Shown here one piece after another: positions 42,245 through 49,336 of a stretch of 64,000 bases of DNA (position 1 is the first letter of the stretch; every line of letters starts with the position of its first letter). The translations under genes and the position numbers were made by a program. The notes beneath the pieces are model-generated. The model was given only the letters and a program-made list of their open reading frames with translations, made no database searches and was not told where the DNA came from. Origin of the DNA: an uncultured Eisenbergiella sp. (GTDB taxonomy: Bacteria > Bacillota > Clostridia > Lachnospirales > Lachnospiraceae); NCBI GenBank assembly GCA_947627215.1, contig CANQVD010000009.1, forward strand, positions 45,490-109,489. The letters run 5' to 3'.

Positions 42245-43390
42245 TCAGCCGTCCTTTCTCTGCGAAGTGCTCAACTCCTCCATAGCCCGGCGGAATTGCT
42301 TTTCATAGACATAGGCCGCAGGGGGAATAGGCACATCCCGCGCCGTCATCAGCGCCAGCGTTTCGTCATACAGGTGATTCCCCCGGTTGGCCAGCACAAA
42401 GCCCATCCGGGCGGCCATATGCTTCCGATACTCCGCTGTGTCGAACACCGCAGCATACCTGTCCAGCGTTCCCAGGGCATACAGTGTCGTGGCATCCCTG
42501 GCGCACTTCTTGCAGTGTCCGCAGTTGAGTCCCCCTGCTCCGCCGTAAATACAGGGGTGGAGCCACTTCCAGGAGGGTTCCCAATCCGACAGTGCCTCCA
42601 GTTTCTGCCAGCGTTTCACCTCCATCCCGGAAAGATAGAATGTCAGGCCCTCGGTGGAGGCGCAAGAGACTGTCAGCGGGTCGTAGCTGGCGGAATTGTG
42701 CAGATCAAAATGGAAATTGGCGATATCGTGCCCGGAGGACAACAGGTAAACAGCGAACAGCCCCTGGAGGGCCAGGGCACAAGCCAGGTTGCGGAAGGAG
42801 TACACATCCAGGAACCGCTCCGGAAGCGCCTCATAGAAATTGGTATCTACAAATACGGTCTCCAGGCCCCGCTCCCTGGCAAACTGCTCAGCGGCCCCGC
42901 AGGCCCGCCGAAAATTCTCCCGGTAGCTCTCCCCCTCAAACACGCCTGAGTTAAACACCGCCAGATGGGTCAGCGGGTACTCGCTGTCCGCACCGTGGCG
43001 GTAGACCGTATAAAGGGAGTCCGCGCCGCCGGAAAAACCGGTTCCCACCGCGCCTCTGCTGGGGCAGGGGGACTCTGTCAGCGGCCCGCGAACAGGAACA
43101 GGACGGTAGACCGTCCCCACAGAGGACAGTGCCGACATCAGGTCATCCCGCAATTGATGGCGCAGGCGCTGGGACATTGGATCCTCGCACACCAGCGTGT
43201 GGCCACCCCGCATGGCGGCGGGCAGCAGGGCCATCACGAAAGGATCCGCCCGTCCGACGCTGAGATACGCCTCCTGCGCGGCGGGGACTCCGAGCCACAG
43301 TGTTGTACCGTGTCCGTTCAGGGTAACGTCCGCGCACAGCCGGGACTGACCGTACACCCGCTCAATGCGGGCCTTTCCGATGTTCAGCAC
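42245..43390 (-). CDS. PP-loop ATPase-like protein D
   Basis: Fourth paralogue, 381 residues and first in transcription order. The GTG start (43388-43390) follows a GGGGG stretch and overlaps the upstream GT2 stop by seven bases. PP-loop GAVGTGFSGGADSLYTVYRH, Cys cluster GLNCGHCKKCARDATTLYAL. It ends with IPPAAYVYEKQFRRAMEELS. It has the same domain order as the other three: N-terminal domain to about residue 110, PP-loop domain, then Cys cluster near residue 290 and a helical tail. Substrate unknown. Confidence 0.72.
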   Translation of the reverse strand: MLNIGKARIERVYGQSRLCADVTLNGHGTTLWLGVPAAQEAYLSVGRADPFVMALLPAAMRGGHTLVCEDPMSQRLRHQLRDDLMSALSSVGTVYRPVPVRGPLTESPCPSRGAVGTGFSGGADSLYTVYRHGADSEYPLTHLAVFNSGVFEGESYRENFRRACGAAEQFARERGLETVFVDTNFYEALPERFLDVYSFRNLACALALQGLFAVYLLSSGHDIANFHFDLHNSASYDPLTVSCASTEGLTFYLSGMEVKRWQKLEALSDWEPSWKWLHPCIYGGAGGLNCGHCKKCARDATTLYALGTLDRYAAVFDTAEYRKHMAARMGFVLANRGNHLYDETLALMTARDVPIPPAAYVYEKQFRRAMEELSTSQRKDG

Positions 43391-44082
43391 GGTTTATTCC
43401 CCCTTTTTGCATTGCGGATGGCATCGGCATACATTGCCAGGCGCTCCTTTGGCAGGGCATCTTCCTGGTACGAAACCTGACCGTCATGGATCCGTGTAAA
43501 GTATAGCCGCTCCGTCAGGCAGTGCCCGGCGTCAATGCCGCCAGCGCAGATACGGGCGATCCACTCCGTATCCTCTCCTCTGCGGTAGCCAGGAAGGAAG
43601 TGCCCCTGTTGGGCAAATAACGTCTCCCGAATACAGGCAGCGGGGAGGCATCTTTTATATTCTGCCCCATATGCATCCATCAACCTTTGCTGTGAAGGCG
43701 TCATGTTGCTGTACTCAATCCCGGAAAAGCCGACGGGCAAGCAGAACACGATCTGACATTCGGGGTGGGCGTCCAAGTATGCCACCTGTTTTTCCAGTTT
43801 TGTGGGCGCATACAGGTCGTCCGAGTCCAGCCAGGCGATCAGTTCACTCCGAGCCTCCTCCAGCGCCCGGTTCCGTGCCGCCGAGATGCCGCTATGGGGC
43901 TGCCAGATGTAGCGCACGCCGCCATAGCGCCCCACCAGCTCCGCCGTGCCGTCCGTGGAACCGTCGTCCACCACCACGATCTCAAAGTCCCGGTAGGTCT
44001 GGGCCAGCACACTCTCGATGGCTTCTCCCAGGTATTCCTCCCGGTTCCAGGAGGGAATCAGCACCGATACCCGGGGACTCAT
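43384..44082 (-). CDS. Family 2 glycosyltransferase
   Basis: A GT2 of 232 residues: MSPRVSVLIPSWNREEYLGE, FEIVVVDDGSTDGTAELVGR, QPHSGISAARNRALEEARSE and LIAWLDSDDLYAPTKLEKQV (metal site), then GYRRGEDTEWIARICAGG near residue 175, which provides the conserved ED(T)EW acceptor block. The start overlaps the end of the PqqD-like gene by four bases (ATGA). Its position between a PqqD-like gene and PP-loop genes suggests that the modified molecule is glycosylated, which is inference. Confidence 0.87.
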   Translation of the reverse strand: MSPRVSVLIPSWNREEYLGEAIESVLAQTYRDFEIVVVDDGSTDGTAELVGRYGGVRYIWQPHSGISAARNRALEEARSELIAWLDSDDLYAPTKLEKQVAYLDAHPECQIVFCLPVGFSGIEYSNMTPSQQRLMDAYGAEYKRCLPAACIRETLFAQQGHFLPGYRRGEDTEWIARICAGGIDAGHCLTERLYFTRIHDGQVSYQEDALPKERLAMYADAIRNAKRGNKPC

Positions 44083-44498
44083 TCCTCCTCCCGGAAGATG
44101 GGCCAGCCCTGCTCCACGTCCACGTCATGGATGGGGTCTGCCAAGATCAGGTCCTGCACCTCGGCAAACTCGTCCAGGGTAAGCGTAAAGCCCTCCGCCG
44201 CGGTCTTCGCCTCAATGGGCTCACCGCCGCCGGGAACGGTCTCACCGGGGACAAGGATCTCCGTTTCCTGCAATCTACCAATGAAGCGATCCAGCTCTGC
44301 GGCAAAGTCCTCCGGACAGCCGGGGATTTCCTTCACAGCGGCGGCGATCTCCGCCGGGGCATTCCCCTTGACCAGCCGATCCAGCACCACACTGCCCAGC
44401 ATGGTGGTGCCGTAGTACATGCCGGTGACATAGTTGATGACCACGGCCTGTCCATCGGCGATGTCATAAAACATTTTTTCGTCATTCAGCTTATACAT
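44079..44498 (-). CDS. PqqD-family peptide-binding (RRE-like) protein
   Basis: A 139-residue protein whose first 90 residues match the PqqD fold (RiPP recognition element): MYKLNDEKMFYDIADGQAVV, INYVTGMYYGTTMLGSVVLD and a helical part ending FAAELDRFIGRLQETEILVP. PqqD-like domains bind leader peptides and hand them to modifying enzymes. The C-terminal 45 residues are acidic and unique (LDEFAEVQDLILADPIHDVD) and could themselves be an interaction or substrate tail. It is encoded directly after the HPr-kinase-like gene, an order known from lasso-peptide and related clusters. A partner peptide is not certain here. Confidence 0.82.
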   Translation of the reverse strand: MYKLNDEKMFYDIADGQAVVINYVTGMYYGTTMLGSVVLDRLVKGNAPAEIAAAVKEIPGCPEDFAAELDRFIGRLQETEILVPGETVPGGGEPIEAKTAAEGFTLTLDEFAEVQDLILADPIHDVDVEQGWPIFREEE

Positions 44499-44502
44499 GA
44501 AA

Positions 44503-45507
44503 TTACATCTCCTTTATGATAAATTCGCGGAGAAACTCCGCGTTTCTGCGGGGGTCACCACACTGATGAAATTCATAAGCGGGAAGATCGGAGAGGCGGG
44601 TTGCCATCTGGTGGACCTGTTGTGTTTCACGGCTGAACCCGGCTTGAATCATTGTGGAGTAGACAATTCGTGTAATGACCGGTCCGGATGGCACAGATGC
44701 GATCCTAAGGACACCATCTTTTTGTCTTACAGGAATCAAAAGGCATTTGATTTTCAATCCGGATTGGAGCAAAGCAACAGAAGCGTCTAAGGCGCACTTC
44801 CCGCTTGGCGCTGTTTCTATTGTCTGCATATCAGGCTTCAACTTTTCGCACATATCTTTGTTTAAGCAGACTGTGGAATAGAGAGGCATTGCCCGATGCT
44901 CTCCGGTTCCTGTCAAGATTATATAATCGTCTCCTACAACATCCATTCCGGCAAGCATACAAGCAGTTGACAATGTGGATTTTCCCGCACCGCTCTGACC
45001 GGCAATCAAAGCACCAACTCCATTTACACCAATAGCTGCGGAATGAAACATTATCATTCCCTCTCTGAAAGCCCACTGGTAAAATACTCTATGCATCGCA
45101 TGCATATACAACATCCTATTGCCGCTTGCAATGTCATTACAGCAATAGAATACCTTATTTCGGAAATCAGCACATAATATCCCCTCGTTTATAAAATTGG
45201 CGACAAAGCCGTCTTTAACGTCATATTTCCATCGAACGAAATTATTATCTTCTCCGATATATTCTGCACAACTGTCCTGCCAATATTTAAAAATCGTATG
45301 TGGATTACGCTCTGTCTGTACTATCCGGCCCCTGAGTCCCATAGAGGCATACTCGGCATCTGACGAAGAGGCAAACCGCAGTTCAATGATCCTTCCCGCC
45401 ACTTCCACCTGGAAGGACGGCCAGGGAGCGGGAAATTTCTTTGCAAGCCGCCGCTCCACCGCCGCGAAGAAAACGGAAAGGGGCACTTTATTTTGATTTT
45501 CGCTCAT
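44503..45507 (-). CDS. HPr kinase/phosphorylase-like protein
   Basis: A 334-residue P-loop kinase related to the C-terminal domain of HprK. Walker A is ALIAGQSGAGKSTLSTACML near residue 170, followed by AGMDVVGDDYIIL (acidic motif). The N-terminal half is unlike the HprK regulatory domain and includes FHSAAIGVNG just before the P-loop, as in HprK-related proteins that accompany PqqD-like proteins and can phosphorylate peptides. GGAGAGGCAG precedes the start, which overlaps the upstream gene by 20 bp. Whether it phosphorylates a peptide, a sugar or a protein is unknown. Confidence 0.82.
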   Translation of the reverse strand: MSENQNKVPLSVFFAAVERRLAKKFPAPWPSFQVEVAGRIIELRFASSSDAEYASMGLRGRIVQTERNPHTIFKYWQDSCAEYIGEDNNFVRWKYDVKDGFVANFINEGILCADFRNKVFYCCNDIASGNRMLYMHAMHRVFYQWAFREGMIMFHSAAIGVNGVGALIAGQSGAGKSTLSTACMLAGMDVVGDDYIILTGTGEHRAMPLYSTVCLNKDMCEKLKPDMQTIETAPSGKCALDASVALLQSGLKIKCLLIPVRQKDGVLRIASVPSGPVITRIVYSTMIQAGFSRETQQVHQMATRLSDLPAYEFHQCGDPRRNAEFLREFIIKEM

Positions 45508-46675
45508 TTTCTGCCTCTCCGGGATCCTTCCACGGGCGTCTGAACCGCCTCAGGAGCGTTTGAACTGCCCCCGACCGACACAGATCCATGCAGTAGGTCC
45601 CAAAGCTATATTTTTGCCCCATTGCCTTCATTTCCACCGTCCTCATGCGGGACAGCGCGTGATGGCGGGCAAGGGCGCGGACCAAACGGCGCGGCGTCAT
45701 GGCTCCTCCCGGCTTGTAATGATAGGACTTCCAGCGCTCTGTGGCCCGCTGCAGATTCAGACCGGCCTCGAGCCATCTCTGATATTCCGGCGTCCAGGGG
45801 AATGCGCTGTCGATCTCTTCATGAGAAAATTTGTCGGAAAAACAATCCGCGAGAAGGGGAAGCAGCCTTCGGGCGCTGTTTGTCACATGGAGTTTCGCCG
45901 CCCTCACGGCCAGCATATGAGGATCAAAGCCGGATATCCGCTCCGCGATTCGGAAGCAATCGCAGAGGAATTGGGGCATACGGCTGGGGAAAATGCCCTC
46001 AAACAAATCTCTGGCAAAGTTGTCCAGTTGGTGGAGCAGCATATCCTCCGGGCAGGGTACAAGCACATCCTCCCCGAAGAAGGCACAGGGCAGCGCACAG
46101 TCCCAAATATCTGTGCCCTTCTCGCCGTGGTGTTTAAAGATCCAACTGTGTATTTCCAACGGCCGGTCCTTTCCCTGTATCTGACCGTGATAGAGCCAGG
46201 GCGCGTTGCCCAGATAAGTCTCTCCGCCGCTCTGGAGGGCCCGGATGGCTTCACCGTAACGCTCCTCCGGTACGGCAATGTCATAGTCCCCCATGATCCG
46301 TGGGATCCCCTCGGCGTAATAAAATCGGAACGCCAGTCCCTTAAGCAGCATGACCGGGATTCCCGCTTCACGGAGTGTGTGGATTTCTTCCAACAGCCAC
46401 GGGATCCGGATGGTGTTGTGTACCTGCCAGTATTGGTGGAGTCCCTTGAGTCTGGAAACAATTTTCGGAGGAAATCGTTCCCATCCCTGTTTGTAGCCGA
46501 TACAGGAGAGTATAAGCAGTTCTACTTGACTGCACCGGTCAATATCCAGCCCGTATGTCAATATCTCCATATCCCCGGCCGTCATACGCTGGCCCAGGGA
46601 AAGGGCGATCAACCGCCGTTCTCTCGACGACAGGGAGGGGATTCCGGAAAGGTCCTGCGCTGCGTTCATTTTCAT
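45488..46675 (-). CDS. Nucleotidyltransferase-fold protein (NTP_transf_5 type)
   Basis: A 395-residue protein of the uncharacterised nucleotidyltransferase family often found with PqqD- and HprK-like genes. The core is LREAGIPVMLLKGLAFRFYY, RIMGDYDIAVPEERYGEAIR (GDYD supplies the D-x-D metal pair) and RPLEIHSWIFKHHGEKG. Then PCPEDMLLHQLDNFARDLFE and a helical C-terminal half. AAAGGAAA precedes the start; a second ATG two codons later is also possible. First large gene of the operon, 44 bp downstream of a small repeated reading frame. Confidence 0.8.
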   Translation of the reverse strand: MKMNAAQDLSGIPSLSSRERRLIALSLGQRMTAGDMEILTYGLDIDRCSQVELLILSCIGYKQGWERFPPKIVSRLKGLHQYWQVHNTIRIPWLLEEIHTLREAGIPVMLLKGLAFRFYYAEGIPRIMGDYDIAVPEERYGEAIRALQSGGETYLGNAPWLYHGQIQGKDRPLEIHSWIFKHHGEKGTDIWDCALPCAFFGEDVLVPCPEDMLLHQLDNFARDLFEGIFPSRMPQFLCDCFRIAERISGFDPHMLAVRAAKLHVTNSARRLLPLLADCFSDKFSHEEIDSAFPWTPEYQRWLEAGLNLQRATERWKSYHYKPGGAMTPRRLVRALARHHALSRMRTVEMKAMGQKYSFGTYCMDLCRSGAVQTLLRRFRRPWKDPGEAENERKSK

Positions 46676-46718
46676 TTTCCTTTCAGGCCGACGGTATCAA
46701 CAATAAAACTGTCCGTTT

Positions 46719-46829
46719 TCAAAAAATAGTACCTTTCCACAAATCCGGCCGGTCCTCGCCCGATGACCGGCCTTCGGCATGTATCCGTATTACCCTCATG
46801 GCCGCGGCAGAATCGGTTAAATATTGCAT
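46719..46829 (-). CDS. Small reading frame 1 (36 residues), possible precursor or decayed copy
   Basis: The minus strand encodes MQYLTDSAAAMRVIRIHAEG and 16 further residues ending WKGTIF. The first part matches small frame 2 at 48.4-48.5 kb (MQNLTDFAAAMRV); after MRV the two proteins differ because copy 1 has one extra base, although the DNA stays similar. No good ribosome binding site is seen. It lies directly upstream of the nucleotidyltransferase/HPr-kinase/PqqD genes, where a precursor peptide would be expected in a RiPP cluster. It could equally be a frameshifted relic or part of an untranslated leader. Confidence 0.3.
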   Translation of the reverse strand: MQYLTDSAAAMRVIRIHAEGRSSGEDRPDLWKGTIF

Positions 46830-46891
46830 TATGTCTGGTCCCTGGTCAGGCGCATCCCTCTTCAAAAAAAAGGGGGGGTATTGTACCAAAC
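46738..46891 (-). repeat. Direct repeat copy 1 (about 150 bp) with extended -10 element
   Basis: Similar over about 150 bp to 48401-48546. Both copies begin on the minus strand with TGGTA(C/T)AAT, an extended -10 (copy 1 at 46880-46888), pass through ATAATGCA and ATTTAACCGATT, then GCCGCGGCCATG, and end near GGATTT. The copy also contains C7 followed by T8 on the minus strand just after the -10, a further homopolymer pair. It may be the operon promoter plus leader. Confidence 0.65.
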
Positions 46892-47072
46892 CGCCGGCGC
46901 GGCGGCCAGCCCCAAGTACATAAATCCACTGCTTTTAAAACAAAAATAACATTTCTCAAGAATCTCTGGGCAAATATACTTTGCAGATATTCCGTTAAAT
47001 TTTTTCTACATTATACACCGGAATAATTACAGATGTTTTATCATATTTCCCTCATACAACTTAATCATGCAT
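46892..47072 (-). pseudogene. Gap with the remnant of a GT2 N-terminus
   Basis: At 46995-47044 the minus strand reads (ATG, frameshift) KTSVIIPVYNVEKI and then a stop. This is the unmistakable N-terminal motif of family 2 glycosyltransferases, cut to about 15 codons. The remaining sequence of this gap has no gene. It shows that a glycosyltransferase gene was lost next to the fucosyltransferase-like gene. Confidence 0.65.
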
Positions 47073-47891
47073 TCAATGTCTTTTTACTATTTCTAAACGG
47101 GTATGTCCTAAAATCGCAGCCATATCTGTAAAAGAAGACCAATAACTTCCATATATTTTTCGTGTACAAGCCAATGCAAACAAATCCGTAACAGCAGCCA
47201 TCATCCCATCTTTCGTATCTCTTCTGATTGTTGATGTATTATTAGTAATTATTTTTTCTTCAAATCGTTTTATAATAAATTCTTTGATATACATATCGTC
47301 TGTTGCCAAAAAAAATTTCACTTCGGGATTCTTGATAATTTCCTTTTCCATAGTCCCAATAAACAACTCAATTGGCGAATTTTCTATCGCTTTTTTATTG
47401 TCTGTCCGCCTAATATGAATACCAATACACGCTTTCCCCTGTTTTCTGGCAATTGTACGTATTTCATGTCTTATGTTCTTATTTGGCATTATCCACCAAA
47501 AATCATACCATCTTTTACATTTAAAAAAATGACAACCAGATGTCAGGAAAAAATTGTTCTCTCCTCTGCTGGCAGTATACGCATCTAAAAATGCTATATT
47601 ATCCGCATAATCCTTTGAATAACAATTGGACTCCCCCGTTGCCGCTTTTATTTCCTGAACAAAATCCTGTTCATCTGATTTATAATGATATATTGTCAAA
47701 TGAATACCTTTTATGCTTGCATACCACCTCAGCCATGATACAGAAAACAAATCTTCATATCCTGCTCCAACATCCGAATTGATTTCCCATAAAACTACAA
47801 TGGAATCTTTATACCCCCCCCCTAATTTTATTACCGAAGCGATTGCCCTCAATCGATTACATAAGCCTCCCACGGGCTGCAAATAAATCAT
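47073..47891 (-). CDS. Fucosyltransferase-like glycosyltransferase with a 9-bp poly-G tract
   Basis: A 272-residue protein with the NodZ/alpha-1,6 and O-fucosyltransferase-like signature CIGIHIRRTDNKKAI near residue 160 and the N-terminal MIYLQPVGGLCNRLRAIASV, the donor-binding glycine loop. The start at 47891 follows GAGGGG; the frame is open five codons further up. After SVIKL the coding strand has nine consecutive G (47814-47822), encoding GGG; slippage there would frameshift the protein near residue 27. The gene is much more AT-rich than the PP-loop operon downstream, suggesting acquisition by transfer. Donor GDP-fucose is inferred from the family. Confidence 0.75.
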   Translation of the reverse strand: MIYLQPVGGLCNRLRAIASVIKLGGGYKDSIVVLWEINSDVGAGYEDLFSVSWLRWYASIKGIHLTIYHYKSDEQDFVQEIKAATGESNCYSKDYADNIAFLDAYTASRGENNFFLTSGCHFFKCKRWYDFWWIMPNKNIRHEIRTIARKQGKACIGIHIRRTDNKKAIENSPIELFIGTMEKEIIKNPEVKFFLATDDMYIKEFIIKRFEEKIITNNTSTIRRDTKDGMMAAVTDLFALACTRKIYGSYWSSFTDMAAILGHTRLEIVKRH

Positions 47892-48399
47892 TTCCAAACC
47901 CCTCATCTATATATATCATTCAAAAACAAATTCAAACCTGTGCCTCAAATATCTATTTTCAGTTAGTCAGACATCCGGATGGGCATTAATCTCATTACAT
48001 AATAACTGAATATAAATATCAATCACACAATTATACTGAATAATGGATTGCTGTTCCTTAATATAATTATATATTTCAAAATTACTGGCTCATATTGGTA
48101 CCCCCGGGCCATCTTTATTCCCCTATTTCTCGCCGCCCCAGCGCCAATATGTCTTTTCCGGAAAATACCAGATGAAATTTTTTATAATCTGAAATAATAT
48201 TCTTTATCACCTCCCGTGATGCATCAATGTTCTTTATAATTTCCGAATTCATCCGCTGTATGATAAGGTGTGAAAAATATCGACATCCCGCAAAAACTTT
48301 TTATTACATTCGATATTTTCCCATTTAAAATCCCTCATCATTCATGCCGCATAATGCACGGGTGCTCAACATATATAAATTTGAAATATATCCCTCTCC
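47892..48399 (-). other. AT-rich gap with two short unexplained frames
   Basis: About 500 bp without a full gene. On the minus strand a 45-codon frame (48252 to 48115) begins MNSEIIKNIDASREVIKNII and ends FSGKDILALGRREIGE. SGKDILALG resembles the C-terminal end of CCA-adding tRNA nucleotidyltransferases, but the match is short. A second stretch between about 47970 and 48090 is open for about 40 codons without a start codon. Both look like relics. Confidence 0.3.
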
Positions 48400-48513
48400 T
48401 TAAATCCAGACGGTTCCCGCCCAATGACCGTCCTTCGGCGTGCATCCGGATACCCGCATGGCCGCGGCGAAATCGGTTAAATTCTGCATTATGTCTTGCA
48501 TTTGATCAGTCAT
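48400..48513 (-). CDS. Small reading frame 2 (37 residues)
   Basis: The minus strand encodes MTDQMQDIMQNLTDFAAAMR followed by 17 residues (VSGCTPKDGHWAGTVWI). AAGAAGG lies just before the start, and TGGTATAAT (extended -10 at 48535-48543) about 22 bp before it, so it could be expressed. It shares the sequence around MQ(N/Y)LTD(F/S)AAAMRV with small frame 1. I do not recognise it. Possibilities are a precursor peptide for the PqqD/HPr-kinase-like operon, a regulatory leader or a relic. Confidence 0.35.
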   Translation of the reverse strand: MTDQMQDIMQNLTDFAAAMRVSGCTPKDGHWAGTVWI

Positions 48514-48546
48514 ATCCTTCTTCAAAACGGGTTTATTATACCATAT
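48401..48546 (-). repeat. Direct repeat copy 2
   Basis: Second copy of the unit at 46738-46891, in the same orientation. The two copies bracket the fucosyltransferase-like gene and the GT2 remnant, so recombination between them could delete or duplicate that segment. This copy has the better -10 (TATAAT). Confidence 0.65.
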
Positions 48547-48766
48547 AATATTATGTATTTCCATAGTGCAATTAAAAAAAGACAATTTCAGGATTGATAC
48601 AGCATGAATTTCACGTCTTCGCTGTGCGGCAGCGCAAAATACCGTTTTTTTCCGCATTTCGGTATGATGGCTGAATTTCGCATTTTGTATAATATAAGGG
48701 CCGCGGCGCCTGCAGCTTTCCGGAAGGAAACCCGCAGATTCCAGGAAGAAAACCGGAAACATTTCA
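48547..48766. other. Gap upstream of the marR-type promoter
   Basis: About 220 bp. The left part is AT-rich and lies upstream of small frame 2. The middle contains GCCGCGGCGCCTGCAG. I see no gene, and no hairpin I would defend. Confidence 0.4.
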
Positions 48767-48795
48767 TTGACAGCCCACCGCCCATATGTTAGTAT
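48767..48795 (+). promoter_or_regulatory. Promoter of the marR-type gene
   Basis: A perfect TTGACA (48767-48772), 17 bases, and TAGTAT (48790-48795), about 44 bp upstream of the start codon at 48839. Confidence 0.8.
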
Positions 48796-48800
48796 ACCGT

Positions 48801-48813
48801 GTGAACTGTTCAC
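48801..48813. promoter_or_regulatory. Palindromic operator candidate
   Basis: GTGAACTGTTCAC is a perfect palindrome around a central T, located six bases after the -10 box, at the transcription start of the MarR-type gene. A repressor bound here would block its own promoter, the usual autoregulation of MarR proteins. Confidence 0.6.
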
Positions 48814-48838
48814 TTTCTCAACGATAAAGAGGGCCGAC

Positions 48839-49270
48839 ATGAACGAAGAGCTGCTCAACGCGTGGCTGCGCCTGTCCATCGCGATCAACACTGACTGTTT
48901 CATTTCCGACATGACCTATAACGAATCCCTGATCTGCAATCTGCTGTACCGGAACCGAAGCTACGGCGAGGGCCGGAAGCTGACAGCCACGGATCTCTGC
49001 GATAAAACCAATATGCTCAAATCTCAGATGAACCGCACGCTGAACGAAATGGAGAAAAAACACCTGATCCGCAGGGAGCGCTCCACGCAGGACAAACGGC
49101 AGGTTTTCATCAGCCTGGACATGGCGCAGATCGAAATCTACGAGCGGCAGCACCGAAAGATCCTGTCCCTGATCGATACGCTGCTGGACAGGGTCGGGCG
49201 GGAAAAAGGGAACGACATTTTGAAGCTGTTCAACGAGATCGCCGATACGGCCCTGGAGGTCCTGAAATAA
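48839..49270 (+). CDS. MarR-family transcriptional regulator
   Basis: A winged-helix regulator of 143 residues. The ATG at 48839 follows GAGGG; the longer frame runs through the promoter and is rejected. The DNA-binding part is NESLICNLLYRNR, LTATDLCDKTNMLKSQMNRT (recognition helix) and LNEMEKKHLIRRERSTQDKR with the wing KRQVFISL. The C-terminal helix dimerises. A short palindrome at its promoter suggests autorepression. It is followed 66 bp downstream by degV, which it may control. Confidence 0.9.
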   Translation: MNEELLNAWLRLSIAINTDCFISDMTYNESLICNLLYRNRSYGEGRKLTATDLCDKTNMLKSQMNRTLNEMEKKHLIRRERSTQDKRQVFISLDMAQIEIYERQHRKILSLIDTLLDRVGREKGNDILKLFNEIADTALEVLK

Positions 49271-49336
49271 CATCGGCGAAGAGGCGCGCTATCCGGCGCT
49301 TTCCCAGCGATCACATAGAAAGGATTTGACATCAGT

